Origin: Kitasatospora sp. A2-31
GTDB taxonomy: Bacteria; Actinomycetota; Actinomycetes; Streptomycetales; Streptomycetaceae
Length of the DNA stretch: 64,000 bases
Direction: 5' to 3'
Assembly: GCF_022288725.1 (NCBI RefSeq)
Contig: NZ_JAKNTA010000006.1
Coordinates: 189,278 to 253,277, forward strand
Position numbers and translations under genes: made by a program. Positions 1 to 6,962 of this stretch are shown in pieces (the stretch's first letter is position 1; each line of letters begins with the position of its first letter). The notes beneath the pieces are model-generated. The model saw only the letters and a list, made by a program, of their open reading frames with translations, ran no database searches and was not told where the DNA came from.

Positions 1-1588
1 CCACCCCGAGCGCGTCCAGCACCTCCAGGTGGGAGACCATCCGGCGCTCGAAGCCGGCGAAGTCCCGCGCGGCCGGGTCGGCGGGCAGGGCGGACCAGGC
101 GACCTCGGCGAAGGCGGCGAGCCGGGGGAAGGCCCGGTAGTCGATGTCCCGGGCACTGTCCGTGAACTCGCTCCACAGGTTGGCCTGGGTGCCGATCACC
201 CGCCGGGCCGCGGCCGCGTCCAGCTCGGCCGGCACCGGCTCGAAGCGGTAGACGTCCTCCAGGGTCCGTACGAAGCCGACCGGGATCGGCTCGTCCGGGC
301 CGTCGGCCTGCCGGTGGTCGAGGTAGACGTGCTGCTCCGGGCACATCACCACGTCGTGCCCGGCCCGCGCGGCCGCGATCCCGCCGCCGAAGCCCCGCCA
401 GGACGAGACCGCCGCGCGCGAGCGCCACCCCGCCCCGGGGCGCTCGGCGGCCGGCACCGCCGCGCCGCCCGCCGGCGGGGCCGCGACGGCCGGCCAGCCC
501 TCCAGGATCTCGTCCCAGCCGATCAGCCGGCGGCCGCGGTCGGCCAGCCAGCGGTCGAAGTGCCGGATCAGGTGGCTCTGGAGCTCGTCCTCGTTGGCCA
601 GGCCCAGCTCCCGGATCCGCGCCTGCGCGGCCGGGCTCTCCTTCCACTGCTCCTTCGGGCACTCGTCGCCGCCGAGGTGGATGAACTCGGACGGGAAGAC
701 CTCCAGGACCTCCTCCAGCACGCCCTCGAAGAAGCGCAGGGTGGCCTCGGAGGGGTTGAGCACGTGGTGGCTGACGCCCCAGTCGGTCCAGACGCCCAGC
801 GCCGCGGTGTCCACCACGTCGGTGTTCCCCAGCTCCGGGTAGGCGGCGACGGCCGCCTGGGTGTGGCCCGGCAGGTCGATCTCCGGGACGACGGTGACCG
901 CCCGCTCGGCGGCGTACGCGACGATCTCGCGCAGGTCGTCCTGGGTGTAGAAGCCGCCGTGCGGCCGGTCGTCGCGACGCTGCCCGGCCCGGTAGCCGAC
1001 CATCGAGCGCTCGCGCCACGAGGCCCGCTCGGTGAGCCGCGGGTAGCGCTTGATCTCCACCCGCCAGCCCTGGTCGTCGGTCAGGTGCAGGTGCAGCACG
1101 TTGAGCTTGTGGGCGGAGAGCTGGTCGACGAAGCGCAGCACGTCGGCCTTGGGCAGGAAGTGCCGGGCCACGTCCAGCAGCGCGCCGCGCCAGCCGAAGC
1201 GCGGGGCGTCCTCGATGTCGGCGCCGGGGAGCACCCAGCCGCCGTCGCGCAGCGGCGCCCGCCGGTAGGCGTCCGGGCCGAGCAGCCGGCGCAGCGTCTG
1301 GGCACCCCAGAGCGCGCCGGCCGGGCCGCCGGCGGTGATCACGGCACGGCCCGGGCGCACCGAGAGCCGGTACGCCTCGCCGGCCAGGGCCTCGTCGTGG
1401 ACCAGCTCGATGCCCTCCCCGGGCCGCCCGGGGTTGAGCGGCAGGCCGGTCGCGGCGGTCAGCACGGACCGCAGCCACCGCTCCGCCCCGGCCAGGGCGG
1501 GCGGGGCGGTGAGGGTGGTGGCGCGGTCGAGCGGGAAGTCCCGGTCGGGGAGGCGGACGGAGCCCAGGGGGGCGGGGATGAGGTCCAT
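1..1588 (-). CDS. beta-N-acetylhexosaminidase, GH20 (C-terminus off window)
   Basis: Hydrolyses terminal N-acetylhexosamine from chitin- or peptidoglycan-derived oligosaccharides. The open frame reads from ATG at 1588 to the window edge without a stop (529 codons). Residues 1-120 resemble the GH20 N-terminal domain, followed by the TIM barrel. The catalytic pair is in HLGGDECPKEQW, with Asp308-Glu309; HLHLTDDQGWR lies near residue 165 as in GH20 enzymes. The start follows a GGGGGCAGGA ribosome-binding sequence. No lipobox or clear signal peptide is visible, so a cytoplasmic enzyme acting on imported chitobiose is plausible. A DasR-like operator lies 27-42 bp upstream, which fits aminosugar control. 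The long plus-strand frame over the same DNA is an antisense shadow. Confidence 0.93.
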   Translation of the reverse strand, partial: MDLIPAPLGSVRLPDRDFPLDRATTLTAPPALAGAERWLRSVLTAATGLPLNPGRPGEGIELVHDEALAGEAYRLSVRPGRAVITAGGPAGALWGAQTLRRLLGPDAYRRAPLRDGGWVLPGADIEDAPRFGWRGALLDVARHFLPKADVLRFVDQLSAHKLNVLHLHLTDDQGWRVEIKRYPRLTERASWRERSMVGYRAGQRRDDRPHGGFYTQDDLREIVAYAAERAVTVVPEIDLPGHTQAAVAAYPELGNTDVVDTAALGVWTDWGVSHHVLNPSEATLRFFEGVLEEVLEVFPSEFIHLGGDECPKEQWKESPAAQARIRELGLANEDELQSHLIRHFDRWLADRGRRLIGWDEILEGWPAVAAPPAGGAAVPAAERPGAGWRSRAAVSSWRGFGGGIAAARAGHDVVMCPEQHVYLDHRQADGPDEPIPVGFVRTLEDVYRFEPVPAELDAAAARRVIGTQANLWSEFTDSARDIDYRAFPRLAAFAEVAWSALPADPAARDFAGFERRMVSHLEVLDALGV

Positions 1589-1614
1589 GCCGTCATCCTG
1601 CCCCCGCACCGTCA

Positions 1615-1630
1615 ATTGGCATAGACCAAT
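1615..1630. promoter_or_regulatory. DasR-like operator (dre) before hexosaminidase gene
   Basis: On the minus strand the site reads ATTGGTCTATGCCAAT. It matches 12 of 16 positions of the remembered DasR consensus ACTGGTCTAGACCAGT, including the core TGGTCTA and the trailing CCA. It sits 27-42 bp upstream of the hexosaminidase ATG, where a repressor would overlap the promoter. DasR is the GntR-family repressor of N-acetylglucosamine metabolism in streptomycetes. Binding here is inferred. Confidence 0.7.
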
Positions 1631-1675
1631 TCGCGAACGTGTCGCGATGCGGAACGGTCCGGGCCGGCCGGTCCG

Positions 1676-1951
1676 CTACTTGTCGCCGTCGCCGCCCTGC
1701 GGCTTGCCGATGCCGTCGTAGATCTCCTTGCACATCGGGCAGACCGGGTACTTCTTCGGGTCGCGCCCGGGGACCCACACCTTGCCGCAGAGCGCCACCA
1801 CCGGAGACCCGGAGAGCGCGCTCTCCATGATCTTGTCCTTCTGGACGTAGTGCGCGAAGCGCTCGTGGTCGCCGTCCCCGTGGGACACCTGCGGGACGGG
1901 CTCGACCAGGGTGCCGGTGCCGAGGCCGCGCTCGGGCTCAAGAGTGCTCAT
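1676..1951 (-). CDS. DUF3039 domain protein (small, Cys-containing)
   Basis: A 91-residue protein beginning MSTLEPERG. The second half carries a zinc-ribbon-like pattern, an ALCGKVW cysteine and then PVCPMC, followed by an acidic tail ending in GGDGDK. Small DUF3039 proteins of this size are conserved next to yqgE and murA in streptomycetes; their function is unknown. ATG at 1951 is preferred over TTG at 1960, which would add three residues. No strong Shine-Dalgarno is visible for either. Metal binding is inferred from the cysteines only. Confidence 0.8.
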   Translation of the reverse strand: MSTLEPERGLGTGTLVEPVPQVSHGDGDHERFAHYVQKDKIMESALSGSPVVALCGKVWVPGRDPKKYPVCPMCKEIYDGIGKPQGGDGDK

Positions 1952-2061
1952 GAGTGCCAAGTCTATGGGCGCTCCGGGAAACCGGGCCAGTGTCGGCCCC
2001 GGCGGCCGGTCGCCGCGGCCCCGGGCCGGCGGGGGCGACGGCCCGCCGGCGACGTCCGGGG

Positions 2062-2646
2062 TCAGTTCAGCGTGGGGTCGTCCGGGTACGTCGCCAGGAG
2101 CGCCAGCGGGCCGCGCTGACGGCGGAGCACCGAGCGCCAGAGCCGCTCCGGCTCCGGGCTGGAGATGTCGCCCGGCTCGCAGTCGACCAGGTACCAGGCG
2201 CCGGAGGAGATCTCCGCCTCCAGCTGCCCCGGCGACCAGCCCGCGTACCCGGCGAAGATCCGCAACCCGCCCAGCTCGCCGGCCAGCACCTCGGGCGGCG
2301 CCTCCAGGTCGACCAGGCCGATCGCGCCGTGCACCCGCCGCCAGCCGAGCGGCTCGACGGTCCCCGGCTCACCCGGCGCCACCGCCAGGCCCAGCGCCGA
2401 GTCCAGCGCCACCGGGCCGCCCTGGAACACCACGGCCGGCTGGCCGACCAGCCCGCCCCAGCCGTCCAGCACGCTGCCCACCTCGACCGGGGTCGGTCTG
2501 TTCAGGACGACACCGAGCGCCCCCTCGGCGTCGTGGTCGAGGAGGAGCACCACCGCCCGGGCGAAGTTCGGGTCGGTGAGCACGGGGGTCGCGACGAGCA
2601 AACGGCCGGTGTGGGACCGGTCTCCGTGCGAATGGGCCGCCGTCAT
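2062..2646 (-). CDS. YqgE/AlgH family protein
   Basis: A 194-residue protein of the YqgE/AlgH (UPF0301) family. Recognisable stretches are GRLLVATPVLTDPNFARAVV at the N-terminus, ALGVVLNRPT, QGGPV, and FAGYAGWSPGQLEAEI near residue 135. The molecular function of the family is not established. It is transcribed away from murA, which starts 314 bp to the right on the other strand. The length is typical and no frame disruption is seen. Confidence 0.92.
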   Translation of the reverse strand: MTAAHSHGDRSHTGRLLVATPVLTDPNFARAVVLLLDHDAEGALGVVLNRPTPVEVGSVLDGWGGLVGQPAVVFQGGPVALDSALGLAVAPGEPGTVEPLGWRRVHGAIGLVDLEAPPEVLAGELGGLRIFAGYAGWSPGQLEAEISSGAWYLVDCEPGDISSPEPERLWRSVLRRQRGPLALLATYPDDPTLN

Positions 2647-2960
2647 GCCTCACATGATCCCGCAGAACGGCCGGGGGCGGACACCGCAACACGAAGGCCG
2701 TCCGGACCGCCGCCGCCACGCCGCGCGAACACCCGTACGGACGCACCGGCGGGCGCGACACCACCCGGCGGGAGCACCATCACGGGAGAGGCTCACGGGA
2801 ACCACCTGGACGCCCACTACCATCTACTGGTGGTGGACGCCCTTATACGGTGCCGACTCGGTCACGCCGGGGGCCCGAACGCGCCCGTACGACCGGTCCA
2901 CCGCCCGGCTCCCGTTCCGGAGCCCCACCCACTCCTCTGGCACCCCGGATTGCGAGAACG

Positions 2961-4301
2961 ATGACCGACGACGTCCTGCTGGTCCACGGCGGAAACCCGC
3001 TCGAAGGCGAAATCCGCGTCCGTGGTGCGAAGAACCTGGTCCCCAAGGCCATGGTCGCCGCCCTCCTCGGGCAGGGCCCCAGCAGACTGCGCAACGTCCC
3101 GGACATCCGCGACGTCAAGGTGGTCCGCGGACTGCTCCAGCTGCACGGCGTGACCGTGCGCACCGGTGACGAGGACGGCGAGCTGATCCTCGACCCGTCC
3201 CACGTGGAGAGCGCCAACGTCGCGGACATCGACGCGCACGCCGGCTCCTCGCGCATCCCGATCCTGTTCTGCGGCCCGCTGCTGCACCGCCTCGGCCACG
3301 CCTTCATCCCCGGCCTGGGCGGCTGCGACATCGGCGGCCGCCCGGTCGACTTCCACTTCGAGGTGCTCCGCCAGTTCGGCGCCACCATCGAGAAGCACCC
3401 GCAGGGCACCTACCTGGTCGCCACGCAGCGGCTGCGCGGCACCCGGATCGAGCTTCCGTACCCGTCGGTCGGGGCCACCGAGCAGGTGCTGCTCACCGCC
3501 GTCCTCGCCGAGGGCGTCACCGAGCTGCGCAACGCGGCCATCGAGCCGGAGATCGTCGACCTGATCTGCGTCCTGCAGAAGATGGGCGCGATCATCTCCA
3601 TGGGCACCGACCGGACCATCCTGATCACCGGCGTCGACGAGCTGGGCGGCTACACCCACCGCGCGCTGCCGGACCGCCTGGAATCCGCCTCCTGGGCCTG
3701 CGCGGCCCTGGCCACCAAGGGCGACATCTACGTCCGCGGCGCCCGCCAGCTGGAGATGATGACCTTCCTCAACACCTTCCGGAAGGTCGGCGGCGCCTTC
3801 GAGGTGGACGACGAGGGCATCCGGTTCTGGCACCCGGGCGGCGAGCTCAAGGCGATCGCGCTGGAGACCGACGTCCACCCCGGCTTCCAGACCGACTGGC
3901 AGCAGCCGCTGGTGGTCGCGCTGACCCAGGCGACCGGCCTGTCCATCGTGCACGAGACGGTGTACGAGTCGCGGCTCGGCTTCACCGGCGCGCTGAACCA
4001 GATGGGTGCGCACATCCAGCTCTACCGCGAGTGCCTCGGCGCCACCCCGTGCCGCTTCGGCGCCCGCAACTTCCTGCACTCCGCCGTCGTCTCCGGCCCG
4101 TCCAAGCTGATCGGCTCCGAGCTGGTCATCCCGGACCTGCGCGGCGGCTTCTCGTACCTGATCGCGGCGCTGGCGGCCGAGGGCACCTCGACCGTGCACG
4201 GCATCGACCTGATCAACCGCGGCTACGAGAACTTCATGGAGAAGCTGCGGGACCTCGGCGCCCACGTCGAGCTGCCCACCGAGCAGCTGGTCGACGCCTG
4301 A
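2961..4301 (+). CDS. murA: UDP-N-acetylglucosamine 1-carboxyvinyltransferase MurA
   Basis: Catalyses the first committed step of peptidoglycan synthesis: transfer of enolpyruvate from PEP to UDP-GlcNAc in the cytoplasm. The protein is 446 residues. Lys24-Asn25 of RGAKNLVPKA is the substrate-binding KN pair, and Cys122 in GLGGCDIGGRPVD is the catalytic PEP-adduct cysteine targeted by fosfomycin, so intrinsic insensitivity through Cys-to-Asp is not expected. The start MTDDVLLVHGG was chosen because the family fold begins there; the in-frame upstream extension is low-complexity. It converges on hup with a shared bidirectional terminator. Confidence 0.96.
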   Translation: MTDDVLLVHGGNPLEGEIRVRGAKNLVPKAMVAALLGQGPSRLRNVPDIRDVKVVRGLLQLHGVTVRTGDEDGELILDPSHVESANVADIDAHAGSSRIPILFCGPLLHRLGHAFIPGLGGCDIGGRPVDFHFEVLRQFGATIEKHPQGTYLVATQRLRGTRIELPYPSVGATEQVLLTAVLAEGVTELRNAAIEPEIVDLICVLQKMGAIISMGTDRTILITGVDELGGYTHRALPDRLESASWACAALATKGDIYVRGARQLEMMTFLNTFRKVGGAFEVDDEGIRFWHPGGELKAIALETDVHPGFQTDWQQPLVVALTQATGLSIVHETVYESRLGFTGALNQMGAHIQLYRECLGATPCRFGARNFLHSAVVSGPSKLIGSELVIPDLRGGFSYLIAALAAEGTSTVHGIDLINRGYENFMEKLRDLGAHVELPTEQLVDA

Positions 4302-4319
4302 CCGGCACCCGGTCCACGG

Positions 4320-4358
4320 CGAGAGGCCGGGCCCCCGGAAGGGGAGCCCGGCCTCTCG
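4320..4358. terminator. bidirectional terminator, murA/hup
   Basis: Inverted repeat CGAGAGGCCGGGC ... GCCCGGCCTCTCG with a 13-bp stem and a loop of about 13 nt. It lies between the convergent murA and hup stops. There is no strong T-run, as is usual for streptomycete terminators. Confidence 0.85.
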
Positions 4359-4374
4359 GCGTTCAAGGGGTTGC

Positions 4375-4656
4375 TCAGGCGCCCTTGGCGGCTTCCTTGA
4401 GCTTGGAGCCCGCGCTCACCTTGGCGCTGTAGCCGGCGGCGATCTGGATCGGCTCGCCGGTCTGCGGGTTGCGGGCGGTGCGGGCAGCGCGGTGGGTGCG
4501 CTCGAAGGTCAGGAAACCGGGGATGGTGACCTTCTCGTCGCCCTTGGCGACGACCTCGCCGACGATCTCGGCGAAGGCGGCCAGAACGGCGTCGGCGTCC
4601 TTGCGGGTCACCTCGGCGCGCTCGGACAGCGCGGCCACCAGCTCACTGCGGTTCAT
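4375..4656 (-). CDS. hup: HU family nucleoid protein (HupA type)
   Basis: A 93-residue basic DNA-bending protein of the HU/IHF family. It opens MNRSELVAALSERAEVTRKD and contains the DNA-binding arm signature GFLTFERTHRAARTARNPQT. It lacks the long Lys/Ala-rich C-terminal tail of the second streptomycete HU (HupS), so this is the short vegetative HupA type. ATG at 4656 is preceded by ACAGGAGTACAC, a strong ribosome-binding site. An upstream in-frame extension is not credible. Confidence 0.95.
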   Translation of the reverse strand: MNRSELVAALSERAEVTRKDADAVLAAFAEIVGEVVAKGDEKVTIPGFLTFERTHRAARTARNPQTGEPIQIAAGYSAKVSAGSKLKEAAKGA

Positions 4657-5166
4657 GTGTACTCCTGTGGTCTGTTCGCTTGCGGTGTGCGGGGGCCCAT
4701 CGGTGCTCCCACCGGGGGGCACCCGGATGGGCCGCAGGTCCGCACACTGTGCTCATGCAAGGCAATGCGTGGTCGCAGGCCGGGTCCGTACCCGATGCCG
4801 CGCGCCGGAGCCTTCGAAGGCCCGCCCGCCCGCCTGGATACGAATCCTGCCCCGACCGGCCCCGAGAAAGCCAATCGGGCCCCGACCGAGCCACCCGAAC
4901 ATCGCCCGCCCGTTGGAGGTGTGACGCTCCGTCGGCTCCGGCGGACCGGGCGCGGACGGCGGTCGGGACGACTCGCCGGAAGACCAGGGGGACGTTCCGT
5001 ACTTGTCGGACACGCCTGCCCCGTGCAGGGCTACCGTACGCCCTAGGACTGACAAGCCCAAACACGCCCCTCGCCCTTGTGTCGCAAGGGTTCGGGGCGG
5101 GCCTGGGTGGGTATGCGCGCTATTCGGACATTTGGTCGATCCGCGACACGGGCCGCGGGGCCCCCG
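4657..5166. other. intergenic region upstream of hup, with leader hairpin
   Basis: 510 bp without a credible gene, between the malic enzyme stop and the hup start. The hup-proximal part holds an imperfect hairpin at 4694-4733 (GGGCCCATC and GGATGGGCC arms plus GTGC/GCAC), about 40-80 nt upstream of the hup ATG, so it would lie in the hup 5' leader. A weaker 6-bp hairpin (CCCTTG/CAAGGG) at 5074-5090 could end the malic enzyme transcript. No clear promoter hexamers were found. Confidence 0.4.
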
Positions 5167-6639
5167 TCAGAGCTTGACGGCGGGGAAGGAGGCGGTGTCG
5201 AGCGTGCCGACGATGCCCGGGGTCGGACGGGCCGCCGCGGGGGCCTCCTGAGCACCCGCCAGCGCGGCCTCGCGGACGGCGGAGGCCACCGTCTTGGCGA
5301 CGTCCTTGTGGAAGACGCTGGGGATGATGTAGTTCGCGTTCAGCTCGTCGTCGGCGACGGTGGTGGCCAGCGCCCGGGCGGCGGCGATCATCATCTCGGT
5401 GTTGACCGTCCGGCTCTGGGCATCCAGCAGGCCGCGGAAGACGCCCGGGAAGACCAGCACGTTGTTGATCTGGTTCGGGAAGTCGCTGCGGCCGGTGGCG
5501 ACCACCGCGGCGGTCTGCCGGGCCACCGCCGGGTCGACCTCCGGGTCCGGGTTGGCCAGCGCGAAGACGATCGCACCCTCCGCCATGGTGGCGATGTCGT
5601 CGCCGTCCAGCACGTTCGGGGCCGAGACGCCGATGAAGACGTCGGCGCCCGCCACGGCTTCCTTGAGGCTGCCGGTGCGGCCCGAGCGGTTGGTGTGGTC
5701 GGCGATCCAGCGCAGGTTCTCGTTGAGGTCGTCGCGGCCCTGGTGGACCACGCCGCGCACGTCCGCGACGGTGGCGTGCTCGACGCCGGCCGCCAGCAGC
5801 AGCTTGAGGATCGCGGTACCGGCGGCGCCCGCACCCGACATGACGACCCGGATGTCGCCGATCCGCTTGCCGACCACCTTGAGCGCGTTGGTGAGCGCCG
5901 CCAGCACCACGATCGCGGTGCCGTGCTGGTCGTCGTGGAAGACCGGGATGTCCAGCGCCTCGCGCAGCCGCGCCTCGATCTCGAAGCAGCGCGGCGCGGA
6001 GATGTCCTCCAGGTTGATGCCGGCGAAGCCCGGGGCGATCGCCTTGACGATGGCCACGATCTCGTCGGTGTCCTGGGTGTCCAGGCAGATCGGCCAGGCG
6101 TCGATGCCCGCGAAGCGCTTGAACAGGGCCGCCTTGCCCTCCATCACCGGCAGCGCGGCGGCCGGGCCGATGTTCCCCAGGCCGAGCACCGCGGAGCCGT
6201 CGGTGACCACGGCGACGCTGTTGCGCTTGATGGTGAGGCGGCGGGCGTCCTCGGGGTTCTCGGCGATCGCCATGCAGACCCGGGCGACACCCGGGGTGTA
6301 GATCATGCTGAGGTCGTCACGGTTGCGGATCGGCAGCTTCGAGGACATCTCGATCTTGCCGCCGAGGTGCATCAGGAAGGTGCGGTCGGAGACCTTGCCG
6401 ATCGCCACGCCGTCGATGGTGCGGAGCTTCTCGACGATCTCCTCGCCGTGGGCGACGGACGAGGCCGCGACCGTCACGTCGATCCGCAGCGCCTCCAGGC
6501 CGGAGGCGGTGACGTCGAGGCCGGTGACCGAACCGCCCGAGGACTCGACCGCCGTGGTGATCGCACTGACGGCGTTGCCCCGGGCCGGGACCTCGAGCCG
6601 CACCGTGATCGAGTTGGAGACACTGGGCACCGTCGCCAT
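5167..6639 (-). CDS. NAD-dependent malic enzyme with N-terminal ACT domain
   Basis: Oxidatively decarboxylates malate to pyruvate. The 490-residue protein has an ACT-type regulatory domain (about residues 1-85), the malic domain with DDLSMIYTPGVARVC and AVVTDGSAVLGLGNIGP, the metal/substrate stretch PVFHDDQHGTAIV, and a Rossmann cofactor site VMSGAGAAGTA. The ACT domain suggests control by a small ligand such as an amino acid. ATG at 6639 follows GGAAGAAGGAAGC, a good ribosome-binding site; the 28-codon upstream extension is rejected. NAD rather than NADP preference is inferred from the ACT-containing subfamily. Confidence 0.93.
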   Translation of the reverse strand: MATVPSVSNSITVRLEVPARGNAVSAITTAVESSGGSVTGLDVTASGLEALRIDVTVAASSVAHGEEIVEKLRTIDGVAIGKVSDRTFLMHLGGKIEMSSKLPIRNRDDLSMIYTPGVARVCMAIAENPEDARRLTIKRNSVAVVTDGSAVLGLGNIGPAAALPVMEGKAALFKRFAGIDAWPICLDTQDTDEIVAIVKAIAPGFAGINLEDISAPRCFEIEARLREALDIPVFHDDQHGTAIVVLAALTNALKVVGKRIGDIRVVMSGAGAAGTAILKLLLAAGVEHATVADVRGVVHQGRDDLNENLRWIADHTNRSGRTGSLKEAVAGADVFIGVSAPNVLDGDDIATMAEGAIVFALANPDPEVDPAVARQTAAVVATGRSDFPNQINNVLVFPGVFRGLLDAQSRTVNTEMMIAAARALATTVADDELNANYIIPSVFHKDVAKTVASAVREAALAGAQEAPAAARPTPGIVGTLDTASFPAVKL

Positions 6640-6670
6640 CGACGCTTCCTTCTTCCGTCCATCGGCAGGC

Positions 6671-6685
6671 TCAACATTTTGTTGA
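6671..6685. promoter_or_regulatory. palindromic operator candidate in malic enzyme leader
   Basis: Perfect inverted repeat TCAACA-ttt-TGTTGA. It lies 32-46 bp upstream of the malic enzyme start and just downstream of the predicted transcription start. It is AT-rich in very GC-rich DNA, which makes chance less likely. The cognate regulator is unknown. Confidence 0.45.
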
Positions 6686-6700
6686 AGGCATCGCCTGCGC

Positions 6701-6730
6701 ATGCTAGACCTCGATCGTCGCACCTTCCAA
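6701..6730 (-). promoter_or_regulatory. predicted promoter of malic enzyme gene
   Basis: Minus-strand hexamers TTGGAA (6730-6725) and TAGCAT (6706-6701) with 18-bp spacing resemble an HrdB-type promoter. The predicted start near 6694 would place the palindrome at 6671-6685 at about +9 to +23. Confidence 0.45.
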
Positions 6731-6910
6731 GCGATAGCCAGAAATAACGTTCATTGAGTGTGCGGATCCGACAACTTCTTGCCTCTCCGGGCCGATGCGT
6801 TACATTGGACGGGACACCGGCTCGATCCAAGCCCCCGGGCCCAACCTTCGTCCCTTCGAGGGACCACTTGCCGCGAGGCGAGCATGGCGGGTCGGTGTCA
6901 TCAAACGTCT

Positions 6911-6941
6911 GAAGGCCCCTCACCGGCGGTGAGGGGCCTTC
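6911..6941. terminator. terminator after HelD-like gene
   Basis: Inverted repeat of GAAGGCCCCTCACC and its complement, with almost no spacer. It lies 22-52 bp beyond the stop of the HelD-like gene, which is transcribed leftward. The rest of 6640-6962 shows no credible gene. Confidence 0.8.
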
Positions 6942-6962
6942 GCCGTCCCGGCGGACCGACCG

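Noticed and set aside
4469..5177. Overlapping open frames between hup and malic enzyme as small genes
   Set aside because: No ribosome-binding sites, poor codon-position GC pattern and no conserved-looking sequence.
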